Made by a program: the position numbers and the translations under genes
Notes under the pieces: model-generated
The model's database searches: none
What the model was told of the DNA's origin: nothing
Seen by the model: only the letters and a program-made list of their open reading frames with translations
NCBI GenBank assembly: GCA_030433415.1
Contig: JAUIMF010000002.1
Location: 81,164-145,163, forward strand
DNA: 64,000 bases
Direction of reading: 5' to 3'
Source: Gammaproteobacteria bacterium
Lineage (GTDB): Bacteria > Pseudomonadota > Gammaproteobacteria > Pseudomonadales > Halieaceae
Shown here: positions 48,045 through 59,177 of the stretch, one piece after another
Layout of the letters: the number at the start of each line of letters is the position of its first letter
Position numbering within the stretch: position 1 is the stretch's first letter

Positions 48045-49280
48045 ATGGCCATTGAAATCAAAGCTCCAGCGTTTCCCGAGTCCGTCGCCGATGGCGAGGT
48101 CGCGGCCTGGCACAAGCAGGAAGGTGAATCGGTTCGTCGCGACGAGCTCATCGTCGAAATCGAAACCGACAAGGTCGTCATGGAGGTCGTTGCTCCAGCG
48201 GATGGCGTGATTGAGAAGATCTACGTCGCTGAGGGCGAAACCATCGAGAGTGAGGCTTTGCTGGCTTCGCTGCAGGAGGGCGCGGTAGCGGATGCGCCTG
48301 CCGATACAGCGCAGGACAGCGCAGCCGATGCGCAGGACGCCGCAACCGGTGACGAACCTGCCATGGGGCCGGCGGCACGCGCGCTGGTCGAAGAGCACAA
48401 TCTGGACCCCAGCGCGATTTCGGGCACGGGCAAGGGTGGCCGCCTGACGAAGGAAGATGTGGTGGCTTTCATGGAGAATCCCTCGGCGAAACCCGAGGCG
48501 AGTTCTGCGTCGTCCGCCCCGGCCGCGAGCACCGCAGCGCCGGCGGGCATCGAGGTGCCGGCGGGACCGTCGGGCGAGCGTATTGAAAAACGCGTACCCA
48601 TGACGCGCATGCGCGCGCGCATTGCTGAGCGTCTGCTCGAAGCCACCCAGTCTACGGCCATGTTGACTACCTTCAACGAGGTGAACATGGCGCCGGTGAT
48701 GGAGTTGCGCCGAAAGTACAAGGACCAGTTCGAGAAAACCCATAACGGTACGCGCCTGGGCTTCATGGGCTTTTTCGTCAAGGCGGCCTGCGAAGCACTC
48801 AAGCGTTACCCGTCCGTCAATGCCTCCATCGACGGGAACGACGTGGTGTACCACGGCTACCAGGATATCGGCGTTGCCGTATCCACCGAGAACGGCCTTG
48901 TGGTGCCCGTGCTGCGTGATGCGGATTTCATGAGTCTGGCCGATGTAGAAGCGGCGATCGTGGACCTGGGCACGCGTGCGCGGGACAACAAGCTGTCGAT
49001 TGAAGATATGACCGGTGGCACGTTTACGGTCACCAATGGCGGGGTTTTTGGTTCACTGCTGAGCACGCCAATCCTGAATCCGCCGCAGACGGGCATCCTG
49101 GGTATGCACAAAATCCAGGAGCGCCCGATGGTGGTGAATGGTGAAGTTGTGGTGCTGCCCATGATGTACCTGGCCCTGTCCTACGACCATCGCTTGATCG
49201 ATGGCAAGACCGCGGTGCAGTTCCTGGTGGCGGTCAAGGACCTTATCGAAGACCCGGCGCGGATTCTGTTGCAGCTCTGA
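48045..49280 (+). CDS. sucB: Dihydrolipoamide succinyltransferase (E2) SucB
   Basis: The 411-residue E2 has one lipoyl domain with lipoyl-lysine K43 in [14 protein letters not shown], an Ala/Pro/Asp-rich linker, a peripheral subunit-binding domain (about 105-142, [20 protein letters not shown]) and a catalytic domain with [16 protein letters not shown]. It transfers succinyl to CoA. It lies 37 bases after sucA. Confidence 0.97.
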   Translation: MAIEIKAPAFPESVADGEVAAWHKQEGESVRRDELIVEIETDKVVMEVVAPADGVIEKIYVAEGETIESEALLASLQEGAVADAPADTAQDSAADAQDAATGDEPAMGPAARALVEEHNLDPSAISGTGKGGRLTKEDVVAFMENPSAKPEASSASSAPAASTAAPAGIEVPAGPSGERIEKRVPMTRMRARIAERLLEATQSTAMLTTFNEVNMAPVMELRRKYKDQFEKTHNGTRLGFMGFFVKAACEALKRYPSVNASIDGNDVVYHGYQDIGVAVSTENGLVVPVLRDADFMSLADVEAAIVDLGTRARDNKLSIEDMTGGTFTVTNGGVFGSLLSTPILNPPQTGILGMHKIQERPMVVNGEVVVLPMMYLALSYDHRLIDGKTAVQFLVAVKDLIEDPARILLQL

Positions 49281-49301
49281 CACCACGGACTCTGGCGGTA
49301 A

Positions 49302-50786
<1,485 letters not shown>

Positions 50787-50876
50787 CAGTTTAGGCGAGT
50801 GCTTCGGCGCCTGCCCTAGCCGTCAGTCTGAGCGATCGGGGTGGCGAAACCTTCCTAGAAATAGACGGGATCAGTA

Positions 50877-52046
50877 ATGAATCTTCATGAATATCAGGGC
50901 AAGCAGCTCTTCGCCGAGTACGGCCTGCCTGTATCGCAAGGCCATGCGGTGGATACACCCCATGGCGCCGTGGAAGCGGCCTCACTCATCGGTGGTGACA
51001 AGTGGGTCGTCAAGGCCCAGGTTCACGCGGGCGGTCGTGGCAAGGCGGGGGGCGTAAAGCTCGTCGACAGCAAGGCCGACGTTGAAGCCTTCGCCAAGCA
51101 GTGGCTGGGCAAGAATCTGGTCACCTACCAGACCGATGCCAATGGTCAGCCCGTGTCGAAGATTCTGGTGGAGTCGCTGACGGACATCGCAGACGAGCTG
51201 TACCTCGGTGCTGTGGTTGACCGTTCTACGCGTCGCATCGTGTTCATGGCCTCTACGGAAGGTGGTGTAGAGATCGAGAAGGTCGCCGAAGAAACGCCTG
51301 AAAAGATCCTCAAGGCGACGATTGATCCCCTCGTGGGTGCCCAGCCCTACCAGGGCCGCGAACTGGCGTTCAAGCTCGGCCTGTCGGGTGATCAGGTAAA
51401 GCAGTTCGTCAAGATTTTCCTCGGCCTGGCGCAGATGTTCCAGGAGAAGGATCTGGCGCTGATCGAGATTAATCCGCTGGTTATTACCACCGAAGGTAAC
51501 CTGCACTGCCTCGACGCCAAGATCGGTGTCGACAGCAATGCGCTGTATCGCCAGCCTGCGCTGCGCGAGATGCACGATCCCAGCCAGGAAGACGAGCGTG
51601 AAGCGCACGCGGCCCAGTGGGAGCTGAATTACGTGGCCCTCGACGGTAACATCGGCTGCATGGTTAACGGCGCTGGCCTGGCCATGGGCACGATGGATAT
51701 CGTCAAGCTTCACGGCGGTGACCCGGCGAACTTCCTGGACGTTGGCGGTGGCGCGACGAAGGAGCGGGTTTCTGAAGCCTTCAAGATCATCCTCTCTGAT
51801 GACAAGGTGAAAGCCGTTCTGATCAACATATTTGGCGGCATTGTGCGTTGCGACCTGATTGCCGAGGGCGTGATCGGCGCAGTGCAGGAAATCGGTGTCG
51901 AGGTGCCCGTGGTGGTGCGCCTTGAGGGCAACAACGCCGAATTGGGCCAGAAGGTTCTCGCCGAAAGCGGCCTGAATATCATTGCAGCGACAAGTCTCAC
52001 GGATGCGGCACAACAGGCCGTCAAAGCAGCGGGAGGTAATGCTTGA
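50877..52046 (+). CDS. sucC: Succinyl-CoA synthetase beta subunit SucC
   Basis: The 389-residue ATP-grasp subunit starts with [19 protein letters not shown]. It contains [19 protein letters not shown], the metal-binding [12 protein letters not shown] and the [19 protein letters not shown] and FVNIFGGI-like [14 protein letters not shown] segments. With SucD it makes ATP or GTP from succinyl-CoA. The 90-base gap from lpd contains a small GC hairpin around a TTCG tetraloop but no clear promoter. Confidence 0.98.
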   Translation: MNLHEYQGKQLFAEYGLPVSQGHAVDTPHGAVEAASLIGGDKWVVKAQVHAGGRGKAGGVKLVDSKADVEAFAKQWLGKNLVTYQTDANGQPVSKILVESLTDIADELYLGAVVDRSTRRIVFMASTEGGVEIEKVAEETPEKILKATIDPLVGAQPYQGRELAFKLGLSGDQVKQFVKIFLGLAQMFQEKDLALIEINPLVITTEGNLHCLDAKIGVDSNALYRQPALREMHDPSQEDEREAHAAQWELNYVALDGNIGCMVNGAGLAMGTMDIVKLHGGDPANFLDVGGGATKERVSEAFKIILSDDKVKAVLINIFGGIVRCDLIAEGVIGAVQEIGVEVPVVVRLEGNNAELGQKVLAESGLNIIAATSLTDAAQQAVKAAGGNA

Positions 52047-52918
52047 TGAGCATCCTTATCGACAAAGACACCAAAGTAATCTGCCAGGGCTTCACGGGTT
52101 CCCAGGGTACCTTCCACTCCGAGCAGGCGATCGAGTACGGCACGAAGATGGTCGGCGGCGTTACGCCCGGTAAGGGTGGCCAGGAACACCTGGGACTGCC
52201 CGTGTTCAACACCGTGGCCGAGGCGGTAGAGGCGACCGGTGCCGAGGCCTCTGTGATCTACGTGCCCGCACCGTTTTGCAAGGACTCAATTCTTGAAGCC
52301 GCCAACGCCGGTATCAAACTGGTAGTCTGCATTACCGAGGGTATCCCCACGCTGGATATGCTCGACGCCAAGGTCCGCTGTGACGAGTTGGGCGTGCGTC
52401 TGATCGGCCCCAACTGCCCCGGAGTGATCACTCCCGGCGAATGCAAGATCGGCATTATGCCCGGTCACATTCACCTGCCCGGCAAGGTCGGCATCGTGTC
52501 GCGTTCAGGTACCCTGACCTATGAGGCGGTGAAGCAGACCACTGACGCGGGTTACGGTCAGTCCACTTGTGTCGGTATCGGTGGTGACCCCATTCCTGGT
52601 TCCAACTTCATCGATATTCTGGCGATGTTCGAGGCGGACCCTGCCACGGAAGCCATCGTCATGATCGGTGAGATTGGTGGTACCGCCGAAGAAGAGGCAG
52701 CCGCCTACATCAAGGCCAACGTGTCCAAGCCCGTCGTGTCCTACATCGCTGGTGTAACAGCGCCCAAGGGCAAGCGCATGGGCCATGCCGGTGCGATCAT
52801 CTCGGGCGGCAAGGGCACGGCGGACGAGAAGTTCGCGGCTCTGGAAGATGCCGGTGTGAAAACTGTTCGCAGCCTCGCAGAGATCGGCTCCGGTCTGGCG
52901 GAAGTCACCGGCTGGTGA
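52046..52918 (+). CDS. sucD: Succinyl-CoA synthetase alpha subunit SucD
   Basis: The 290-residue subunit has the CoA-binding Rossmann start [19 protein letters not shown] and the phosphohistidine H247 in [17 protein letters not shown]. The start is the ATG sharing one base with the sucC stop (TTGATG); GGGAGG lies upstream. The gene ends the TCA operon before a clear terminator. Confidence 0.98.
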   Translation: MSILIDKDTKVICQGFTGSQGTFHSEQAIEYGTKMVGGVTPGKGGQEHLGLPVFNTVAEAVEATGAEASVIYVPAPFCKDSILEAANAGIKLVVCITEGIPTLDMLDAKVRCDELGVRLIGPNCPGVITPGECKIGIMPGHIHLPGKVGIVSRSGTLTYEAVKQTTDAGYGQSTCVGIGGDPIPGSNFIDILAMFEADPATEAIVMIGEIGGTAEEEAAAYIKANVSKPVVSYIAGVTAPKGKRMGHAGAIISGGKGTADEKFAALEDAGVKTVRSLAEIGSGLAEVTGW

Positions 52919-52952
52919 TCTCTGGTCGGCTGCACTCAGCCGGCGAATCTGC

Positions 52953-52985
52953 AAAAGCCCACCCTCAAACGGTGGGCTTTTTTTG
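52953..52985 (+). terminator. Rho-independent terminator of the suc operon
   Basis: AAAAGCCCACC (52953-52963), a 7-base loop (CTCAAAC), then GGTGGGCTTTT continuing into a run of T residues to 52984. The strong stem and U-tract are textbook, 34 bases after sucD. Confidence 0.93.
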
Positions 52986-53037
52986 TGCGCTGGATTTTTT
53001 ATTGCATGGGTGCTCGATTCAGTCCCGTCGGTGAAGC

Positions 53038-53065
53038 CTTGAATTTTCAGGCACCGTCCCCATAT
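53038..53065 (+). promoter_or_regulatory. Heat-shock (sigma-32) promoter of htpG
   Basis: CTTGAA (53038-53043) and CCCCATAT (53058-53065) are spaced 14 bases, a near-perfect RpoH promoter (CTTGAAA / CCCCATNT). The htpG ATG is 43 bases downstream of the -10. Confidence 0.8.
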
Positions 53066-53107
53066 GAACTTCAATAAATTGATCTGTCGCTGAATACAGA
53101 GGACGCC

Positions 53108-55030
53108 ATGACCGCAGAAATCAACAAGGAAACCCTGGGCTTTCAGACCGAGGCGCGGCAGTTGCTGCACCTGATGATTCACTCGCTGTACTCCAACAAA
53201 GAGATTTTTCTGAGGGAGCTCATCTCCAATGCATCAGACGCAGTGGACAAATTGCGTTTTGCAGCGCTCGCCGATGAAACCTTGCTCGAAGGCGATGGTG
53301 ACTACGCCGTACAGGTCGACGTGGACAAGGATGCCGGCACCATCACCATCAGTGACAACGGCATCGGCATGAGCCGGGAAGAGGTGATCGACAACCTTGG
53401 CACCATTGCCCGGTCCGGCACCTCAGCCTTTCTTGAGCAGCTCTCGGGTGATCAACAGAAAGACTCGCAACTGATCGGTCAGTTCGGCGTGGGTTTCTAC
53501 TCGTCCTTTATCGTTGCTGATCGCGTCGAAGTTCATACGCGACGCGCTGGCTCGTCTCCCGACAGCGGCATTCTCTGGGAGTCGCACGGCGAGTCCGAGT
53601 TTTCTGTTGAAGCAAAGGAAAAACCCGGTCGCGGCACCAGCATCACGCTGCACCTGCGTGAAGACAGCAAGGACTTCGCCGATGACTGGCGCGTCCGCAG
53701 CGTGATCAAGAAGTACTCGGACCACATCTCGGTACCCGTGCTGATGAAGGAAGCGCCTGTTCCCGCTGCCGACGATGACGAGAAGCCCGAAGAAGCATCC
53801 GAGCCGTCCTACGCCGCGGTCAACGAGGCCACCGCGCTGTGGACCCGCAGCCGCAGCGAGGTGAGTGACGACGAGTACAAGGCCTTCTACAAACACGTCT
53901 CCCATGACTTCGAAGATCCGCTGAGCTGGAGCCACAACCGTGTTGAGGGCAAGCTCGAGTACACCAGCCTGTTGTATCTGCCGGCCCGGGCTCCCTTTGA
54001 CCTGTGGAATCGCGACGCCAATCGCGGCGTGAAGCTCTATGTGCAGCGCACGTTCATCATGGATGACGCGGAACAGTTTCTGCCGATGTACCTGCGCTTT
54101 GTGAAGGGCGTACTCGATTCCAACGATCTGTCGCTGAACGTGTCCCGCGAAATTCTGCAGCAGGACAAAACCGTGGAATCCCTGCGCAGTGCGCTCACCA
54201 AGCGCGTGCTCGACATGCTGTCGAAGATGGCAAAGAACGAGCCGCAGCAGTACGCCAGCTTCTGGAAGGAGTTCGGCCAGGTACTCAAGGAAGGCCCGGC
54301 GGAAGATATGGCCAACAAGGAAAAAATCGCTGGCCTGTTGCGTTTCTCGACCACGCATACCGACGAAGAGGCGCAGGATCAGTCCCTGGCGGACTATATC
54401 GGTCGTATGGGCGAGAATCAGGACAAGATCTATTACGTCGTCGCCGAGAACTTCAACACAGCCAAACGCAGCCCACAGCTCGAGATTTTCCGCAAGCGTG
54501 GCATTGAAGTCCTGCTGCTGTCGGATCGGGTCGATGACTGGCTCATGAATCACCTGCAGGAGTTCGACGGCAAGAGCTTCCAGGACGTCGCCCGCGGCCG
54601 CCTTGATCTCGACGATGAAAGCGAAGAAGAGAAAGCGGCCCGCGAGGCGGTCGAGAAAGAGAGTGAAGGTCTTGTGGAGCGCATCAAGGCGGCGCTCGAA
54701 GACAGCGTGGAAGAGGTGCGTGCAACGCATCGCCTGACTGATTCTCCCGCCTGCCTGGTGGTGGGAGACTTCGATATGGGCGCGCAAATGAAGCGGATCA
54801 TGGAAGCCGCGGGTCAGGCCGTGCCCGATAGCAAGCCCACGCTCGAAATCAACCCGACGCATCCGCTCATCAAGCGCATGGACGAGGAATCCGACGAGGA
54901 CCGCTTCGGCGATCTGGCGCGTATTGTCTTCGATCAGGCGAATCTCGCCGAAGGCGGGCAGCTAGCGGATCCGGCAGCCTACGTGGAGCGACTCAATCGC
55001 CTGTTGCTGCAACTCAGCGGGGCCGCCTGA
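53108..55030 (+). CDS. htpG: Hsp90-family molecular chaperone HtpG
   Basis: The 640-residue chaperone has the GHKL ATPase domain ([44 protein letters not shown]), the middle domain ([33 protein letters not shown]) and a C-terminal dimerisation domain ending [15 protein letters not shown]. It assists folding and stress recovery. GAGGA lies upstream of the ATG. It is preceded by a sigma-32 promoter, as expected. Confidence 0.98.
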   Translation: MTAEINKETLGFQTEARQLLHLMIHSLYSNKEIFLRELISNASDAVDKLRFAALADETLLEGDGDYAVQVDVDKDAGTITISDNGIGMSREEVIDNLGTIARSGTSAFLEQLSGDQQKDSQLIGQFGVGFYSSFIVADRVEVHTRRAGSSPDSGILWESHGESEFSVEAKEKPGRGTSITLHLREDSKDFADDWRVRSVIKKYSDHISVPVLMKEAPVPAADDDEKPEEASEPSYAAVNEATALWTRSRSEVSDDEYKAFYKHVSHDFEDPLSWSHNRVEGKLEYTSLLYLPARAPFDLWNRDANRGVKLYVQRTFIMDDAEQFLPMYLRFVKGVLDSNDLSLNVSREILQQDKTVESLRSALTKRVLDMLSKMAKNEPQQYASFWKEFGQVLKEGPAEDMANKEKIAGLLRFSTTHTDEEAQDQSLADYIGRMGENQDKIYYVVAENFNTAKRSPQLEIFRKRGIEVLLLSDRVDDWLMNHLQEFDGKSFQDVARGRLDLDDESEEEKAAREAVEKESEGLVERIKAALEDSVEEVRATHRLTDSPACLVVGDFDMGAQMKRIMEAAGQAVPDSKPTLEINPTHPLIKRMDEESDEDRFGDLARIVFDQANLAEGGQLADPAAYVERLNRLLLQLSGAA

Positions 55031-55059
55031 TCGCGGCGGCATTGCTGTCCGGGAGGCGT

Positions 55060-55065
55060 TATAGT
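55060..55065 (+). promoter_or_regulatory. -10 element just before the DUF4892 gene
   Basis: TATAGT at 55060-55065 ends 6 bases before the ATG at 55072, so transcription would begin at or next to the start codon. No good -35 is spaced correctly. The GGGAGG at 55051 is 15 bases from the ATG, rather far for a ribosome site. Confidence 0.4.
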
Positions 55066-55071
55066 GCTTCC

Positions 55072-55632
55072 ATGAAGCGACAAGCAGTTAGCGTGATGTA
55101 CCTCGGCCTGGTGTTAGTCGGGCTGGGCACCGGCCATGGAGCGGCGCAGACTTCTGCGCCGCTCTACCTCACCGAACTCGACAGTTATCCGCACCTGGAG
55201 TCAGTGGCACGTACGCGGGGCGAGCAGGTGCAGGATTTTCGTATCCCCTTGGGTGCGATCGAAAAAATCCGAGGTGTCTGGGCCCCGCGGGACGCGGAGC
55301 GGGTGAGTGGCTTGCGCGAGAGCTATACCTGGCGCGTGATCGACGGCTTCACCAGTGAGGAACTGGTCGCGGAGCTTGACGCCCGCCTGATTGAGGATGG
55401 AGCACAGCGGGACTTTAGCTGCGATGCCCGCGCCTGTGGGAGTAGCGTGCAATGGGCCAATCGCGTGTTTCGTCAGCGGCTGCTCTATGGCACCGAGGTG
55501 TCTCAACGCTACCGGGCTTATACGCTGGGGTCACAAGATGCGACCTATCGCCTGCTTATCTACGGCTCGGCACGAAGCAGCGATCGCCAGTACCTGCACG
55601 GTGAATTGATCACCGTGACGCCGGATTACTGA
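55072..55632 (+). CDS. DUF4892 family exported protein
   Basis: The 186-residue protein has a signal peptide ([19 protein letters not shown], cleaved near AAQ/TS). The DUF4892 pattern follows: a short N-terminal sequence with [12 protein letters not shown], then [13 protein letters not shown] and a C-terminal half with [19 protein letters not shown] cysteine pair ([13 protein letters not shown]) may form a disulfide. The family is found in Pseudomonas and allied bacteria, often with an OmpA-like domain; here only the DUF is present. Its function is unknown. It overlaps the convergent folE end by 7 bases. Confidence 0.75.
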   Translation: MKRQAVSVMYLGLVLVGLGTGHGAAQTSAPLYLTELDSYPHLESVARTRGEQVQDFRIPLGAIEKIRGVWAPRDAERVSGLRESYTWRVIDGFTSEELVAELDARLIEDGAQRDFSCDARACGSSVQWANRVFRQRLLYGTEVSQRYRAYTLGSQDATYRLLIYGSARSSDRQYLHGELITVTPDY

Positions 55633-56174
55633 CGCAACTGCAGCAGGGACAAAAACTCGTCCCGGGTTTTCTGGTCGCTGCGAAAGCTGCCAAGCATCGC
55701 CGACGTCTTCATCATGGAGTTCTGCTTTTCGACACCCCGCATCATCATGCACATGTGCTGGGCTTCGATGATCACGCCCACGCCGGCGGCTTCGGTGACC
55801 TGCATAACCGTTTCGGCGATCTGCGTGGTCAGGGATTCCTGAATCTGCAGGCGCCGTGCAAACATGTCGACAATGCGCGCGATCTTGGACAGGCCCAGCA
55901 CCTTGCCCGTCGGCAGGTAGGCGACGTGACATTTTCCAATGAACGGCAGCATGTGGTGTTCGCACAGCGAATAGAGTTCGATGTTCTGTACCAGCACCAT
56001 CTCTTCGCTGTCGGACGGGAACAGGGCGTTATTAACCACCTCGTCGACGGACTGGGCGTAGCCACGGGTAAGAAACTCGAAGGCCCGCGCCGCGCGCCCG
56101 GGGGTGTCCTGCAGGCCGGGGCGACTCAGGTCCTCGCCGACGGCTTCGATGATCGCAGCCCAATGCGCTTCCAT
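55626..56174 (-). CDS. folE: GTP cyclohydrolase I FolE
   Basis: The 182-residue enzyme converts GTP to dihydroneopterin triphosphate for folate. The zinc ligands are C71 and H74 in [12 protein letters not shown] and C142 in [22 protein letters not shown] and [20 protein letters not shown] match the family. A clear promoter lies upstream on the minus strand. Length is normal for the shorter FolE type. Confidence 0.96.
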   Translation of the reverse strand: MEAHWAAIIEAVGEDLSRPGLQDTPGRAARAFEFLTRGYAQSVDEVVNNALFPSDSEEMVLVQNIELYSLCEHHMLPFIGKCHVAYLPTGKVLGLSKIARIVDMFARRLQIQESLTTQIAETVMQVTEAAGVGVIIEAQHMCMMMRGVEKQNSMMKTSAMLGSFRSDQKTRDEFLSLLQLRQ

Positions 56175-56188
56175 GGGGTCTCACTTTC

Positions 56189-56217
56189 GTTATGATGAGG
56201 GGCGGCGATGGTATCAA
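56189..56217 (-). promoter_or_regulatory. Promoter of folE
   Basis: On the minus strand TTGATA (56217-56212) and CATAAC (56194-56189) are spaced 17 bases, 15 bases before the ATG at 56174. The short distance predicts a leader of about 8 bases. Confidence 0.55.
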
Positions 56218-56280
56218 TGGGTGCCGGGGGCAGCAAATCATCCAAATTCCCGCGTATCAGTCCAGTCCGGGAGAAACGCC

Positions 56281-57198
56281 ATGACCTTCGAAACCGTGCC
56301 GCAGCAATTGGGTGACTGCCTGGATTGGGTGTTTGGCATCTTCGATGCGTCGCCGCTGTATTTTGGCCACGGTACCGACAGCGCCTGGGACGAGGCGGTA
56401 CAGCTGGTGCTGCAGGCCGCCGAGCTGCCCATCGACTCAGGTGACGAGGTATTGGCGCACTACCTCAATGAGGCGCAGCGCGAGCGCATCGCCCAATGGA
56501 CGCAGCGTCGCGTCGACGAGCGGATACCTTTGCCTTACCTGACGGGGCGAGCCTGGTTCGCGGGTCTGGCCTTTCACTGCGATGAACGAGCCCTGGTGCC
56601 CCGGTCGCCCCTGGCCGAGCTTATAGTCCGGGATTACCAGCCCTGGTGGGCGGGAGCCGCGCCACGGCGCATTCTTGATCTTTGCTGTGGTGGCGGTGCC
56701 ATCGGTATTGCGGCGGCGCGCTACAACGAACTCTGCGAGGTGGTGCTGGCAGATATCAGCGCTGATGCGCTGGCGCTGGCGCAACGCAATGTGGCGCTGC
56801 ATGAGGTGGGTGATCGCGTGCACTGCGTCCAGGGAGACCTGTTCGAGGCGTTGTCGAACGAAACCTTCGACCTGATTCTCACTAATCCTCCCTACGTCGA
56901 TGCCAACGACCTTGCTGCCATGCCCTCGGAGTATCGCGTTGAGCCGCCGCTGGGTCTGGGATCAGGGCAGGATGGGCTGGATATCAGCCGTCGCATACTC
57001 GCGCAGGCGGCGACGTACCTGAGCGAGCATGGCATGCTGTTTCTTGAAGTGGGGAACTCCTGGCTTGCCCTCGATGAGTTGCTTAAGGACCAGGCGCTGT
57101 CCTGGTTGTCCTTCGAGTCCGGTGGCCACGGCGTGCTGGCAGCGACCGCCGGCGAACTGCCCGCGATTGCCGCCGCGCTCAACAAGTCGCAGTCTTGA
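56281..57198 (+). CDS. prmB: Ribosomal protein L3 glutamine methyltransferase PrmB
   Basis: The 305-residue class I SAM enzyme has a helical N-terminal domain, SAM motif ILDLCCGGGAIGIAAA and NPPY at 202-205 (ILTNPPYVDANDL), which holds the target glutamine. PrmB methylates L3 Gln, PrmC methylates release factors. The RIPLPYLTGRAWFAGLAF segment and lack of hemK neighbours favour PrmB. GGGAGAAA lies before the ATG. It is followed by aroC, the order seen in enterics. Confidence 0.93.
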   Translation: MTFETVPQQLGDCLDWVFGIFDASPLYFGHGTDSAWDEAVQLVLQAAELPIDSGDEVLAHYLNEAQRERIAQWTQRRVDERIPLPYLTGRAWFAGLAFHCDERALVPRSPLAELIVRDYQPWWAGAAPRRILDLCCGGGAIGIAAARYNELCEVVLADISADALALAQRNVALHEVGDRVHCVQGDLFEALSNETFDLILTNPPYVDANDLAAMPSEYRVEPPLGLGSGQDGLDISRRILAQAATYLSEHGMLFLEVGNSWLALDELLKDQALSWLSFESGGHGVLAATAGELPAIAAALNKSQS

Positions 57199-57222
57199 GC
57201 CCAAGTCGCCGGATGAACCGCG

Positions 57223-57228
57223 TATAAT
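57223..57228 (+). promoter_or_regulatory. -10 element upstream of aroC
   Basis: A perfect TATAAT lies 27 bases before the aroC ATG. The best -35 (TTGAGC, 57195-57200) is 22 bases away, longer than ideal, so strength is uncertain; aroC may also be read through from prmB. Confidence 0.42.
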
Positions 57229-57255
57229 CTACGCGTTGCACAGGAGCCCACAACT

Positions 57256-58362
57256 ATGGCCGGCAATACCTTCGGCAGACTGTTTACCGTAACCACCTTT
57301 GGCGAAAGCCACGGCCCCGCGCTGGGTGCGATCGTGGACGGCTGTCCGCCCGGCCTGGCCCTCAGCAGTAGCGACATGCAGCCGGACCTCGATCGGCGCA
57401 AACCCGGTACATCGCGCTTTACCACGCAGCGTCGCGAAGACGACGAAGTAAAAATTCTCTCGGGTGTGTTCGAGGGAATGACCACCGGAACGCCCATCGG
57501 TCTGTTGATCGAGAACCAGGATCAGCGCAGTCGCGACTATGCCGACATCGCCGACCGCATTCGTCCGGCCCACGCGGACTACAGCTACATGCACAAGTAC
57601 GGTCGTCGCGACTATCGTGGCGGTGGTCGTTCGTCGGCGCGCGAGACCGCGATGCGCGTCGCCGCAGGGGCCATCGCCAAGAAGTATCTGCGAGGGCAGG
57701 GCATTCGCATTCGCGGCTATCTGCAGCAGTTGGGTCCCATCGCGGCCGAGAAGCTCGATTGGGAGGTCGTCGAGACCAATCCGTTTTTCTGCCCTGATGC
57801 CGACAAGATTGGCGAGATGGAAGCGTACATGGCGGCGCTGAACAAGCGTGGTGATTCCATTGGGGCCCGTATCAACGTCGTCGCCACCGGAGTTCCCCCT
57901 GGCCTCGGTGAGCCCGTATTCGATCGTCTGGATGCAGATATCGCTGCGGCGATGATGGGCATCAACGCGGTGAAGGCCGTAGAGATCGGCGCCGGCTTTG
58001 ACAGCGTGACGCAGCAGGGTAGTGAACACCGGGATCTCATGACGCCGGAAGGATTTATGTCCAACAACGCCGGCGGCGTGCTGGGAGGCATCAGCAGCGG
58101 TCAGGACATTACCGTGAGCATGGCGCTCAAGCCGACATCCAGCATTCGTCAGCCGGGTGCGAGCATCAACCATGCGGGCGAGTCCATCGATGTCGTTACC
58201 ACGGGGCGTCACGACCCGTGCGTCGGTATTCGGGCGACACCCATTGCTGAAGCTATGCTTGCGCTGGTGCTTATGGATCATTTTCTGCGCAATCGTGCGC
58301 AGAACAGTGATGTCATATCGCCGACGCCGGTGATTCGTGCCGATCGCGACGCGTCAAAGTAG
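57256..58362 (+). CDS. aroC: Chorismate synthase AroC
   Basis: The 368-residue enzyme makes chorismate from EPSP using reduced FMN. Motifs are [57 protein letters not shown] and the C-terminal [16 protein letters not shown]. Length is normal. It lies 57 bases after prmB and 7 bases before a small membrane protein gene. Confidence 0.98.
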   Translation: MAGNTFGRLFTVTTFGESHGPALGAIVDGCPPGLALSSSDMQPDLDRRKPGTSRFTTQRREDDEVKILSGVFEGMTTGTPIGLLIENQDQRSRDYADIADRIRPAHADYSYMHKYGRRDYRGGGRSSARETAMRVAAGAIAKKYLRGQGIRIRGYLQQLGPIAAEKLDWEVVETNPFFCPDADKIGEMEAYMAALNKRGDSIGARINVVATGVPPGLGEPVFDRLDADIAAAMMGINAVKAVEIGAGFDSVTQQGSEHRDLMTPEGFMSNNAGGVLGGISSGQDITVSMALKPTSSIRQPGASINHAGESIDVVTTGRHDPCVGIRATPIAEAMLALVLMDHFLRNRAQNSDVISPTPVIRADRDASK

Positions 58363-58369
58363 CTGGCTG

Positions 58370-58585
58370 ATGAAGTTGCCCGGCTTTCGCCGCTCGCCGG
58401 CGAGAACGACGATTCTCGGTGTTCTCGCCCTGGGGGTTTTGCTCTGGGCAGCGGTGACGCAGCTCGGGGTTGGCGTGAACAACCTGATTGCGCAACTGAT
58501 TCTGTTGTTACTGGCCCTGCTGATGATCATGGGGCTGGCGGCGCTGGGCGTGATCGCACTGGCCTGGTGGCGCCGTCGGCGCTAG
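58370..58585 (+). CDS. Small two-helix membrane protein, unknown
   Basis: The 71-residue protein has a basic start (MKLPGFRRSPARTT), one hydrophobic helix (about 16-34), a polar turn (GVGVN), a second helix (about 40-65, QLILLLLALLMIMGLAALGV) and a WWRRRR tail. I do not recognise a family. The ATG at 58370 is 7 bases after aroC; a longer frame starting within aroC is possible but less likely. It is convergent with the GcvR-like gene and shares a CTAG stop overlap. Confidence 0.55.
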   Translation: MKLPGFRRSPARTTILGVLALGVLLWAAVTQLGVGVNNLIAQLILLLLALLMIMGLAALGVIALAWWRRRR

Positions 58586-59103
58586 TTTTCGTCCAGCACA
58601 TCGATGTCCAGCGTCATGGCCTCGGCCATGGCGTCGAGTTGCCACTCCAGCTGGTCCAGGCGACCACCTTCCAGCAATTCGATGCGCGCCTCGGCGCGAA
58701 ACAGTGGCTCTCCACTCATCGGCGCCGATTCCACCGAAGTGTCTAGGGACTGAACGTTGAACCCCGCGCTGTGCAGGGAGCGGGTGAGCTCGAGCACGAT
58801 GCCCGGCCGGTCCGGCCCCAGCAGCGTTAAGCGGCGAACGGCAATCGGCGCAGCATGGGCCGCGCCGGCATCCGTGACCGTGGCGGTGATGCCGTCATCG
58901 GCCAGAGCGGCCAGGGCGGTTTCGAGGTCGGATCGGCGCGCCTCGGGTATCTGCACCTGCAGCACACCTGCAAAACGCCCTCCCAGCCGACTGAGCTGTG
59001 AATCCAGCCAATTGCCTTCGCAGCGCTCTACGGCCGCGCTGAGTTGTTGCGTGACGCCAGGGCGGTCGTCACAGAAAAAACTGATCAATACTCGGGTGGT
59101 CAA
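58582..59103 (-). CDS. ACT-domain protein, GcvR-like
   Basis: The protein of about 173 residues has two ACT domains (SFFCDDRPGVTQQLSAAVER and RLTLLGPDRPGIVLELTRSL). This layout is that of the glycine cleavage system repressor GcvR. I chose the TTG at 59103 because GGAG lies 8 bases upstream and ACT domain one starts right after; a GTG at 59151 would place the start inside a -10-like TAATAT. Regulation by direct binding of a small ligand or of GcvA is inferred. No gcv genes are nearby. Confidence 0.72.
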   Translation of the reverse strand: MTTRVLISFFCDDRPGVTQQLSAAVERCEGNWLDSQLSRLGGRFAGVLQVQIPEARRSDLETALAALADDGITATVTDAGAAHAAPIAVRRLTLLGPDRPGIVLELTRSLHSAGFNVQSLDTSVESAPMSGEPLFRAEARIELLEGGRLDQLEWQLDAMAEAMTLDIDVLDEN

Positions 59104-59136
59104 TTTGCTGCGCTCCACTTTGCCGGACCCACAGCG

Positions 59137-59143
59137 TATATTA
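59137..59143. promoter_or_regulatory. Shared -10 region of the GcvR-like and exported methyltransferase genes
   Basis: TATATTA reads TATATT on the plus strand (59137-59142) and TAATAT on the minus strand (59143-59138). The two genes start at 59103 (minus) and 59178 (plus), so divergent promoters appear to overlap. Good -35 elements are not evident. Confidence 0.42.
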
Positions 59144-59177
59144 GCGCCCACATTTGTTACACCGAAGGAGTTTATCT

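Noticed and set aside
53423..54862. 479-residue open frame antisense to htpG
   Set aside because: Mirror of htpG coding; no ribosome site or family match.
57195..57228. Full sigma-70 promoter for aroC
   Set aside because: The TATAAT is perfect but the only TTGAGC lies 22 bases away; I keep just the -10.
59104..59151. Longer N-terminus for the GcvR-like protein
   Set aside because: The GTG at 59151 lies upstream of a -10-like TAATAT, so that start would probably not be in the message.
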